Below, in pieces: positions 57,589 to 64,000 of a stretch of DNA of 64,000 nucleotides. This DNA comes from Actinophytocola xinjiangensis. GTDB taxonomy: Bacteria > Actinomycetota > Actinomycetes > Mycobacteriales > Pseudonocardiaceae. A program made the translations under genes and the position numbers. Location: assembly GCF_001921215.1 (NCBI RefSeq), contig NZ_MSIF01000008.1, positions 186,001-250,000 of the forward strand. The letters are read 5' to 3'. The notes below the pieces were generated by a model. The model was given only the letters and a program-made list of their open reading frames with translations. It ran no database searches and had not been told where the DNA came from. Positions within the stretch are counted from its first letter, which is position 1. Each line of letters opens with the position of its first letter.

Positions 57589-60050
57589 GCGGTGGGAACC
57601 CCTTTGATTCTCGAGTGGAGACGCCGTGCGCCGAACCCGATGCCGGCGGCCAGCAGTGAACCGAGTGCGATGAGACCGATGAGCTGCCAGGTCGCCGGCC
57701 CGGACGTGCCGTCCTGGGCCGCCGGGGCCGGTTCCCGGGGGTCGGCGGCGGCGACCAGCGGCAGGCGCACGGCCGGGACGACCGGGGACCGCTCGGCGCT
57801 GGTCCAGGACCGGCCGGCGATGCCGGGGGCCGCCTGGGCACTGGTGGTGAGGTCGGCCAGTCCCCCGTCGGCGCGCAGCAGCGCGGCGAGCCCACGGGCG
57901 GTGGCGCTGACGTCGAGACCGGCGGACTGGCGTCCGGCCGCCACCCCGGCGCTCGCCACGACGTCCACCGCCCGGCCGGCACGCACCAGGCCGGTGGCGT
58001 CGGTCGCGTCGGTCAGGGCGAGCGCCGCGCGCGCCACGGCGTCCGCGCGCCCCGGCGTCCAGTCCGCCGGCGCGGCGTTGCCCGGCGGGGTGTCGCCCCG
58101 GAGGCTCACCGTCGCCGGCCGGGAACGTTTCCCGTTGAGTGCCTCGACCGCCGCGGCCGTCGCGGCCAGGTCCCCGGTCTCACAGGACCCGGTGCCCAGC
58201 CGTGCCGGGAACGTGCCGTCGGCGCACCGGCTGTCCAGCAGCGCCGCCACGGAGTCCTCTGTGGACTCCGAGCCGGCGGTCGCGGCGAGCATCGCCCAGG
58301 TGTGCCGGCGGACCGAGTCGCCGGCGTCGCCGAACTCGCCGGTGTCGGTGTACCGGCCGTCGGATCCGCGCAGCGCGGCCAGGTCCGCGTCGAGCGCGCC
58401 GACGACCGGATGGACGTCCTCGTCGAGGAACCCGGCCACGATCCGCAGCTTCGCCAGCGGCTCGGCGTAGGCCGCCGGGGCCTTCTCGTACGGGACGCCA
58501 TTGGCGTAGGCGGCGACCGAGTCCTCGTGCAGCAGGAACCGGGAGGCGCGGACCGCCGCCTGGGGCTGCTCGCCCAGGGTGCGCAGGGCGAGGACGACGT
58601 CGGCGGTGGTCTCGTAGTCGGTGTAGGTGCGGCCCTGTTCGGTCACCTCGACGTGGTCGCCGTCGACCAGCGTCCCCGCGAGGTAGCGGCCCAGCCGCCC
58701 GGCCGGCGTCGCCGAACCCGGCGTCGCCGCGCTCACCGGCGGGGTCACCATGACCCGGTCACCGGGGCCGGGTGGTGGGGCGGGAGTGCCGGCCTTGCCG
58801 CTGACCGGCGGCGGCGGTGGCGGCGGGGGTTTCGGGGGCTTCTTGCCGCCGCCGGGCGGTGGTGGGCCGGTGGGAAGGTCGCCCTGGGTCAGGTCGTGGA
58901 AGCCGACCCCGGACAGGGCGAGCGAGGCCTGGGCGCTGGCCCGGATCCAGGTGTCGATGCCGACGATGCCGTTGGTGCGCGCCGCCTGGTACGAGGCGGG
59001 GTCGTAGGCGATGGCACCGACGTGGCCGGCCAGCGCCGTCCCGGCGTCGGCATCCGTGGCCTGGGCGGAGAGCAGGTAGTCGATCCCCTTGGCGACCTGG
59101 GTGTCCGCGCCGCCGGCGTCGGTGAGCGCCTGGACTATCAGGCCGGTGCTGTTGGTGTTGGGGGCCTCGGTGCCCACGCCGCCGCCCCAGCCGCCGCCGG
59201 CGGACTGGTTCGCCGTCAACCAGGCGACGGTCCGCGAGATCGGCGTGTCGAGGTTCGCCGCGCCGGCCTCCCGGGCGGCGAGCATCGCCGAGAGCGCGAG
59301 CCCGGTGGCGTCCCCGTCCGGCGAGGACTGGCCGAACGCCTTGCCCTCGTCACAGGTCGAGAGCCTGGATCCGTTGGGGGTGACGTGGTCGCCGGTCTCG
59401 TCGGTGGGGACGTAGCCGAAGAAGATCCGGAAGTAGCCCTCCGAGCACTGCTGGGTCAGCATCGTGTCGATGGCGAGCTGGTCGTTGGCCCCCACACCGG
59501 CCAGGCCGATGACGCCCAGCGCCTGGCCGAACATGTTGGCGTTGTTGCTGACGTAGTCGGCCAGGTCGGGGGTCTTGGCGTAGTCGCTGACCCTCCCCCG
59601 GTCCGGGCCGGACCGCCTGATGGTGCCCAGGGTCTCGGCGACCAGGTCGTGCCCGCCGAAGTTCCTCGGGTCCCTGCCGGCGATCTCGGCGGCCACCAGG
59701 AGTTTGGCGGTGGCCCCGCCGACGATGATGTTCTCGAAACCCTGGCCGGGAACCAGGCCGTCCCAGGTGAAGTAGTCGCTGGCGTGCCGCTCGAGGTAGG
59801 ACACGACCGGTGCGGCCAGGGCGGCGTCACCCGAGGCGTGCAGCGCGTAGAGCGTGTCGACCATCAGCCCGTGGTCGGGCAGCACACCGCCGAGCGGGTT
59901 GCGCAGGGTGCCGTCCGGGCCGAGCTGGTTGGCCAGCCACTGCGAGTTGGTCTTCGCCGCCGGACGGCTCGCCGCGGTGGCGACGGGAGCGGTGGCGACG
60001 GGAGCGGTGAACAGGCCAACGGCCAACAGACTCGCCAACAGGTACCGCAC
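57585..60050 (-). CDS. Secreted, membrane-anchored alpha/alpha-barrel (prenyltransferase/squalene oxidase-repeat) protein
   Basis: 821 residues. Signal peptide (YLLASLLAVGLFTAPVATA), then an alpha/alpha-toroid repeat domain (about 35-395: NSQWLANQLGPDGTLRNPLGGVLPDHGLMVDTLYAL, NSTGLIVQALTDAGG). A Pro/Gly linker with PPKPPPPPPPP follows, a second helical-toroid domain (about 470-720), and a C-terminal membrane helix (LIGLIALGSLLAAGIGFGARRL) with a basic tail. The fold type is shared with the alpha domain of transcobalamin and intrinsic factor. GTG 60050 lies 9 nt after GGGGGA, which is part of a hairpin. First gene of the B12-riboswitch operon. Confidence 0.86.
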   Translation of the reverse strand: MRYLLASLLAVGLFTAPVATAPVATAASRPAAKTNSQWLANQLGPDGTLRNPLGGVLPDHGLMVDTLYALHASGDAALAAPVVSYLERHASDYFTWDGLVPGQGFENIIVGGATAKLLVAAEIAGRDPRNFGGHDLVAETLGTIRRSGPDRGRVSDYAKTPDLADYVSNNANMFGQALGVIGLAGVGANDQLAIDTMLTQQCSEGYFRIFFGYVPTDETGDHVTPNGSRLSTCDEGKAFGQSSPDGDATGLALSAMLAAREAGAANLDTPISRTVAWLTANQSAGGGWGGGVGTEAPNTNSTGLIVQALTDAGGADTQVAKGIDYLLSAQATDADAGTALAGHVGAIAYDPASYQAARTNGIVGIDTWIRASAQASLALSGVGFHDLTQGDLPTGPPPPGGGKKPPKPPPPPPPPVSGKAGTPAPPPGPGDRVMVTPPVSAATPGSATPAGRLGRYLAGTLVDGDHVEVTEQGRTYTDYETTADVVLALRTLGEQPQAAVRASRFLLHEDSVAAYANGVPYEKAPAAYAEPLAKLRIVAGFLDEDVHPVVGALDADLAALRGSDGRYTDTGEFGDAGDSVRRHTWAMLAATAGSESTEDSVAALLDSRCADGTFPARLGTGSCETGDLAATAAAVEALNGKRSRPATVSLRGDTPPGNAAPADWTPGRADAVARAALALTDATDATGLVRAGRAVDVVASAGVAAGRQSAGLDVSATARGLAALLRADGGLADLTTSAQAAPGIAGRSWTSAERSPVVPAVRLPLVAAADPREPAPAAQDGTSGPATWQLIGLIALGSLLAAGIGFGARRLHSRIKGVPTA

Positions 60051-60059
60051 GGCTGTTCA

Positions 60060-60079
60060 TCCCCCTGTGATCCGGGGGA
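60060..60079 (-). promoter_or_regulatory. Ribosome-site-sequestering hairpin
   Basis: On the minus strand TCCCCC (60079-60074) can pair with GGGGGA (60065-60060), the ribosome site of the alpha-barrel gene. It sits between the riboswitch and the start codon, where a translational expression platform is expected. Confidence 0.65.
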
Positions 60080-60137
60080 GAGACCGGTGCGTGCGCGCCG
60101 ATGCGTCAACCCCTGTTCTCGCGACAGTGGTATGGAA

Positions 60138-60238
60138 TGACCTGCCCGGTCCGGTAACCCGACTTGCCACCACGACGGTGACCCACGGTTGCGCGACAGT
60201 GCCGGACTTCGACCGGCTTCCCCATCACGGGCAGCGAC
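60138..60238 (-). ncRNA. Cobalamin riboswitch (short, AdoCbl-variant-like) of the ECF operon
   Basis: On the minus strand the P1 helix is CTGCCCG (60234-60228) with CGGGCAG (60148-60142). Between them lie GGGGAAGCCGGT, GAAGTCCGGCACTG, CGCGCAACCGTG and the B12 box-like AGTCGGGTTACCGG. These match the cobalamin riboswitch core in order. At about 100 nt it is much shorter than the metE switch, as in the AdoCbl-variant class. One core position differs (CGCGC for CCCGC). It ends about 90 nt before the alpha-barrel start codon. Confidence 0.85.
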
Positions 60239-60326
60239 TATCCAGTTGTCAATCTGGCCAAACGAGCCGAGCGTACCAGCGCGTCAGGTGAGCTCCGCTA
60301 ACGATGTGATCCCGAACGCCTGCCGT

Positions 60327-61190
60327 TCAGCGGAAGGCGTCGGCGTGGTCGGTGGCCCACTGTGCGAAGGTCCGCGCGCGCCGGCCGGTGACGGCCTCGT
60401 GGTCGGGGGTGGGAACTTCGGGGTTGTCGACCAGGCCGGCCCAGGCGCGCAGCGCGCCGTCGGCGGCGTCGGGGGGCCAGCCGGTGTCCACGAGGTGGGT
60501 GCGGACGTCGGCGGCGGGGAGTTCGTGCCAGGTCACCGGGTGGCCGAGGGCCGTGCCGATGGCGGCGGCCTGTTCGCGTTGGGTCAGGACCGTGGGGCCG
60601 GTGATCTCCGGTGACGTGCCGACGAGCCGGTCGGTCAGCAGGGCGAGCGCGGCCACCTCGGCGAGGTCGGCCTCGTGCACGAGGGCCCGGCCGCCCTCGC
60701 CGTGGACCCAGCTGACCGTGGCGGACTCGCGGATCTGGCCTGCCCAGCCGAGGGTGTTGGACGCCATCCCACCGGAGCGGACGAACGTCCACTCGACACC
60801 GCTGGCGCGCACGGCCTGCTCGATGTCGGTGTGGAACTGGAGGATCGGGTCGGGGGCCGGCGTCCCGTCCTCGCTCACGCCGATGGCCGACAGGTAGACG
60901 ATCCGCCGGGCGTGGGCGGCGATCAGCGTCACCACCGAACCGGTCAGCTCCCCACCGCCCAGGGGCCACAGGAGGAACACCCGGTCGACGCCGGACAGCG
61001 CGGCCGCGACGCTGTCGAGGTCGGTCAGGTCGCCGCGCACCACCTCCACCCCCGCCGGCAGACCTGCCGTCCCCGGGGTGCGGGCCATCGCCCTGAGCCG
61101 GACGGGCTCGCCGGCCAGACGGTCGACGAGCGCACGTCCGACGTTCCCGGTCGCGCCGAACACCAGTATTCGCAACGGTTCGCTGTTCAC
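60327..61190 (-). CDS. NmrA-like NAD(P)-binding protein
   Basis: 287 residues. It has the Rossmann motif GATGNVGRALVDRLAG, RGDLTD, and a body typical of NmrA/atypical SDRs (DRVFLLWPLGGG, VYLSAIGV, FVRSGGMASNTLGWAGQIRE). It lacks the classical YxxxK arrangement in the usual place, so it may be a redox sensor or quinone-type oxidoreductase. GTG 61190 lies 6 nt after a -10-like element of a MerR-type promoter. No MerR gene is in the window. Confidence 0.87.
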   Translation of the reverse strand: MNSEPLRILVFGATGNVGRALVDRLAGEPVRLRAMARTPGTAGLPAGVEVVRGDLTDLDSVAAALSGVDRVFLLWPLGGGELTGSVVTLIAAHARRIVYLSAIGVSEDGTPAPDPILQFHTDIEQAVRASGVEWTFVRSGGMASNTLGWAGQIRESATVSWVHGEGGRALVHEADLAEVAALALLTDRLVGTSPEITGPTVLTQREQAAAIGTALGHPVTWHELPAADVRTHLVDTGWPPDAADGALRAWAGLVDNPEVPTPDHEAVTGRRARTFAQWATDHADAFR

Positions 61191-61196
61191 CCCACG

Positions 61197-61227
61197 ATCC
61201 TGCGACCTCCAGCAAGGTCGAGGTCAA
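61197..61227 (-). promoter_or_regulatory. MerR-type promoter/operator (19-bp spacer)
   Basis: On the minus strand TTGACC (61227-61222) and CAGGAT (61202-61197) are separated by exactly 19 bp. An inverted repeat GACCTC-N10-GAGGTC (61204-61225) fills the spacer. Long spacer plus dyad is the hallmark of promoters activated by MerR-family proteins. It overlaps the last codons of the DUF1906 gene. Confidence 0.65.
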
Positions 61228-62474
61228 GCCGGCGCGCGGACGTCCAGGAAGTCGCGGTCGATGTTGACGGTGACGCCGCCGTGGGTTTCCGGGGTGTCGC
61301 CGGTGTACTGGTGGAGGCGGCGGCCGTCGGTGAACTGGTCGGCCGGGCAGTACTGGCCGGAGTCGGTGTCGGCGCGGCCGTTCCACCAGGCGAACCACAG
61401 GTGGTCGGGCATCGTGTACTGGTCGTTGGTGTAGTTGGCGCACAGGTCGGCCACGCCGGAGGCGCCGCTGGAGTACATGCCCGAGAGCCACCCGGCGGCG
61501 CGCAGGCCCTCCGCCCAGCCGGACACGAACGACAGCACCGCGTCGGTGCAGCCGTCGTAGGCCTCGATGTCCACGTAGATCGCGCTGCCGGCGCCGAAGC
61601 CCAGTGCGGTCGCCGCCTCGACGGCGGCGTTGGCCTCGTCGACGCCCTGCTGCCTGGCCGTGGCCGGGTCGGTGGAGAACACCTCGTCGTAGCGCGGGTT
61701 GCAGGGCGCTTCCAGCCCGTGGTGGATGACGATGAACTGCCAGCCGTTGGCGAACTGGGTCGCGACCCACTCCGGGGTCAGCAGGTCCTGGCCGCAGGCC
61801 CGGTTCATCCCGCTGGTGTAGATGCCGACGGCTTGGAACGGCGAGGACCGCCAGGCGTCCATCGTGGACTGGCTCTGCGCGGTGCAGGTGTCGAAGGCGT
61901 TGTCGTTCAGGGTTCCCGGCGCCACGATCGGCGCGGCGACCCTGGCCTGGCCGGTGTCGAACGAGTCCAGCCGCGCCTGCTCGGCGCCCTCGGTCAGCCG
62001 CGCGGTGTCCAGGATGTCGCGCACCTGACCCTCGGTCCGCGAGGTGTGCACGGCCGACACCAGCACCCCGGCGTCCTCGACGGCCAGGTGGAGGCGGTGG
62101 TTGACCGACGCGACGCCGCCGGCCCCGGCGGCGGTCGTGGTGCGCGCGGTGTCGGCGGTGGCCGTGGCGGCGGTTTCCCTGTCCAGTGCGGAGATCACCA
62201 GCCCGGCGGTGCGTCCGCCGGAGATGGTGGCCGGGCAGTCGAGGACGTCGCCGGGGGTGCCGAGGTAGACGGCCGGGGTGTCGAACCGGACGCAGGCGGC
62301 GGGATCGGCGTCCAGGTCCACCACCCGCCAGGAGTCGGGGACCTCGACCTGGTAGCCGTGGTAGCTCACCGCGCGGGTCCCGGGGTCGGCCAGTGCCGTG
62401 ACGGTCACCGCCCCGGCCGCCGGCACGACCGCCGCGATCACCGCCACGAGCAGCCGCTTCGATCGTCGTGCCAT
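61224..62474 (-). CDS. Secreted DUF1906 (glycoside-hydrolase-like) protein
   Basis: 416 residues. Signal peptide ARRSKRLLVAVIAAVVPAAGAVTVTALA, then an N-terminal domain of about 140 residues (TRAVSYHGYQVEVPDSWRVVDLD). A DUF1906 barrel follows (about 165-416: FDTCTAQSQSTMDAWRSSPFQAVGIYTSGMNRAC, then GSAIYVDIEAYDG, GMYSSGASG, LWFAWWNGRAD). The GH25-like IYVDIE motif has the acidic residues of a lysozyme-type active site. Probably acts on cell-wall material or binds it. ATG 62474 has GGGAGGAG upstream. Confidence 0.88.
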   Translation of the reverse strand: MARRSKRLLVAVIAAVVPAAGAVTVTALADPGTRAVSYHGYQVEVPDSWRVVDLDADPAACVRFDTPAVYLGTPGDVLDCPATISGGRTAGLVISALDRETAATATADTARTTTAAGAGGVASVNHRLHLAVEDAGVLVSAVHTSRTEGQVRDILDTARLTEGAEQARLDSFDTGQARVAAPIVAPGTLNDNAFDTCTAQSQSTMDAWRSSPFQAVGIYTSGMNRACGQDLLTPEWVATQFANGWQFIVIHHGLEAPCNPRYDEVFSTDPATARQQGVDEANAAVEAATALGFGAGSAIYVDIEAYDGCTDAVLSFVSGWAEGLRAAGWLSGMYSSGASGVADLCANYTNDQYTMPDHLWFAWWNGRADTDSGQYCPADQFTDGRRLHQYTGDTPETHGGVTVNIDRDFLDVRAPA

Positions 62475-62621
62475 GGAAACGCTCCTCCCTGTGGGGTGGG
62501 TCCCACCGCACCATCCCAGACACGGGGCCCAGATGTCCAGAATTCACCCGATAGAGTCATTTTCGGTAATCTTCCGACTTTCGCAGGTTGTCAGAAACGC
62601 CACGGCCACCTACGGGGGAGG

Positions 62622-62640
62622 CTTTGTTAGCCTCACCTAA
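62622..62640 (+). promoter_or_regulatory. Iron box (IdeR/DmdR1-type)
   Basis: CTTTGTTAGCCTCACCTAA matches the 19-bp actinobacterial iron-box consensus (TTAGGTTAGGCTAACCTAA) at 14 positions, including the whole CCTAA end. It lies 23 bp before the FecCD start, so iron-bound IdeR/DmdR1 should repress the siderophore uptake genes. Confidence 0.75.
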
Positions 62641-62662
62641 GTTTCTTGGGAGGCGGTGGCGG

Positions 62663-63676
62663 GTGGTGTCCACAGCGGCCTTACCCGTGCGGCGGGCGGC
62701 GCGGGTGTGGTGGTGGCTCGGCGGGGCCGCGCTGGTCCTCGTCGCGCTGTCGGCGGTGAGCCTGCTCGTCGGGTCCAAGGCCATTCCGGTCGCGACGGTC
62801 CTCGACGCGCTGACCGCCTTCGACCCGACGAACAACGACCACCTGTTCGTCCGGGAGGAACGGCTGCCCAGGACGCTGCTCGGGCTGCTCGTGGGCATCG
62901 GACTGGGGCTGGCCGGAACCGTGATGCAGGCCGTCGCCCGCAACCCGCTGGCCGACCCCGGTGTGCTGGGGATCAACGCCGGCGCCTCGTTCCTGGTGGT
63001 CGTCGGGATCACCGTGTTCGGGGTCGGCTCACTGTCGGGCTACGTCTGGTTCGCCTTCGCCGGGGCGCTGCTGGCGACCGTGCTCGTCTACGGCGTCGGC
63101 GCGCTGGGCCGCGAGGGCGCGACGGCCGTCAAGATCGCACTGTCCGGCGCGGCGGCCAACGCGGCGTTCGTGTCGCTGACCACCACCGTGCTGCTGTCCG
63201 ACACCGACGCCTTCGAACGATTCCGGCTCTGGCAGGTCGGCTCGCTGGCCGGCCGCGACGGCGAGGTCCTCGCCCAGGTGGCGCCGTTCCTGATCGCCGG
63301 GGCCGTGCTGGCGGTGGCCTCCGGGCGGCTGCTCAACACCCTGACCCTCGGTGACGACGTGGCCAGAGGGCTCGGGCAGAACGTCGCGCTCGCCCGGGTG
63401 ATCGCCGGGGTGACGGTCGTCCTGCTGGCCGGCGCGGCGACCGCCGCCGCCGGGCCGATCGCGTTCGTCGGGCTGGCGGTGCCGCCGGTGGCGCGGATGG
63501 TCGCCGGCACCGACCACCGGATCGTGCTGCCGGCCGCGCTGCTGTTCGCGCCGATCCTGGTGCTGGTGGCCGACATCGTGGGCCGCGTGGTCGCCCGGCC
63601 GGGCGAGGTGCAGGTGGGGATCGTCACGGCGGTACTCGGCGCTCCGGTGTTCATCGCGCTGGTGCGGCGCCGATGA
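62663..63676 (+). CDS. Iron-siderophore ABC transporter permease 1 (FecCD family)
   Basis: 337 residues with about 9-10 membrane helices. It has the FecCD core ERLPRTLLGLLVGIGLGLAGTVMQAVARNPLADPGVLGINAGAS, then GAAANAAFVSLTT, WQVGSLAGRD, LGQNVALARVIAGV and FVGLAVPPVARMVAGTDHR. GTG 62663 was chosen: GGGAGG is 9 nt upstream, and an upstream extension from TTG 62588 would cross the iron box. The next FecCD gene overlaps by ATGA. The pair forms a heterodimeric permease for a siderophore. Confidence 0.92.
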   Translation: MVSTAALPVRRAARVWWWLGGAALVLVALSAVSLLVGSKAIPVATVLDALTAFDPTNNDHLFVREERLPRTLLGLLVGIGLGLAGTVMQAVARNPLADPGVLGINAGASFLVVVGITVFGVGSLSGYVWFAFAGALLATVLVYGVGALGREGATAVKIALSGAAANAAFVSLTTTVLLSDTDAFERFRLWQVGSLAGRDGEVLAQVAPFLIAGAVLAVASGRLLNTLTLGDDVARGLGQNVALARVIAGVTVVLLAGAATAAAGPIAFVGLAVPPVARMVAGTDHRIVLPAALLFAPILVLVADIVGRVVARPGEVQVGIVTAVLGAPVFIALVRRR

Positions 63677-64000
63677 CCCCGCGGGGAGTGGTCGGTGCCG
63701 TGCGCCGGCGGGCCAGGCTGGTCGCGCTGGTGCTCGCGCTCGTCGTGGCCGGGGCGTTCCTGCTGGCACTGAGCGTGGGCACGGCGTTCGTGTCGGTGCC
63801 CGACGTGCTGTCCACCCTGGCCGGTCAGGGCAGCGACGACACCAACTACATCGTGCTGGACCGGCGGCTGCCCCGGGCGCTGACCGCCGTCGGAGTCGGC
63901 ATCGGGTTCGGGCTCTCCGGCGCCATCCTGCAGAGCCTGCTCGGCAACCCGCTGGCCAGCCCCGACGTGATCGGCATCAGCGCGGGCGCGGGCACCGGGG
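63673..64000 (+). CDS. Iron-siderophore ABC transporter permease 2 (FecCD family), cut by window end
   Basis: First 109 residues only. MTPRGVVGAVRRRARLVALV opens into a helix, then LDRRLPRALTAVGVGIGFGLSGAILQSLLGNPLASPDVIGISAGAG, the FecCD signature region. The ATG overlaps the stop of permease 1 (ATGA). An ATPase and binding protein probably follow outside the window. Confidence 0.92.
   Translation, partial: MTPRGVVGAVRRRARLVALVLALVVAGAFLLALSVGTAFVSVPDVLSTLAGQGSDDTNYIVLDRRLPRALTAVGVGIGFGLSGAILQSLLGNPLASPDVIGISAGAGTG

Noticed and set aside
60138-60238. The second riboswitch region as a plain intrinsic terminator
   Set aside because: The P1 pairing and the ordered cobalamin core elements exceed what a terminator would show.

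Overview
This is a high-GC (roughly 70-75%) actinobacterial chromosome segment. The gene families fit a Pseudonocardiales- or Streptomyces-like organism: a giant SARP regulator, a cytoplasmic-type contractile injection system, ATGA and GTGA gene overlaps, many GTG starts and several apparently leaderless genes. No rRNA, tRNA, CRISPR array, insertion sequence or prophage integrase was seen. The window is cut at both ends, in a glutamate decarboxylase at the left and a siderophore permease at the right.

Region 1 (1-15.5 kb) holds small independent units: the end of glutamate decarboxylase overlapping a P450; a divergent SDR/LysR pair; a secreted alpha-L-fucosidase; a TIM-barrel-like protein divergent from a TetR regulator across an 18+18 bp operator; an MFS exporter plus AhpD-like protein behind two CsoR-type operators; a 465 bp intergenic patch with a duplicated 91 bp repeat; a DUF6153/DUF305 pair; and a 1132-residue SARP-type regulator.

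Region 2 (15.5-39.8 kb) is a complete extracellular-type contractile injection system (eCIS). Nearly all genes lie on the minus strand and read from about 37 kb to 16 kb: secreted TolB-like propeller, DUF4255 tail terminator, AAA+ ATPase, DUF4157 protein (candidate cargo), sheath, inner tube, gpE-like assembly protein, DUF6760, a 1002-residue Pro/Ala-rich repetitive protein, second tube-like protein, LysM baseplate protein, VgrG/gpD-type spike, gp25, PAAR tip, gpJ, gpI and a zinc-ribbon membrane protein. Two paralogous LuxR-type regulators with degenerate receiver domains bracket the locus. A divergent membrane protein and a small unknown protein sit at the right edge.

Region 3 (39.9-48.4 kb) holds a PadR-controlled ABC transporter, a divergent stand-alone condensation-domain protein, and a 3-hydroxybutyrate operon (dehydrogenase, MHS-family symporter, GAF/PucR regulator).

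Region 4 (48.5-60.3 kb) is a vitamin B12 region. metE carries a cobalamin riboswitch. A six-gene overlapping operon carries a second, smaller cobalamin riboswitch and encodes a secreted membrane-anchored alpha/alpha-barrel protein, two secreted SCO2322-type beta-domain proteins and an ECF transporter (T, fused A1A2 and S subunits). The parts look like a dismantled transcobalamin/intrinsic factor joined to a cobalamin importer. The S-subunit frame runs without a stop into an NTF2-like domain. A PRC-barrel/DUF2382 stress protein lies between metE and this operon.

Region 5 (60.3-64 kb) has an NmrA-like oxidoreductase behind a MerR-type 19 bp-spacer promoter, a DUF1906 secreted protein, and the start of an iron-regulated (IdeR-box) FecCD siderophore uptake operon.
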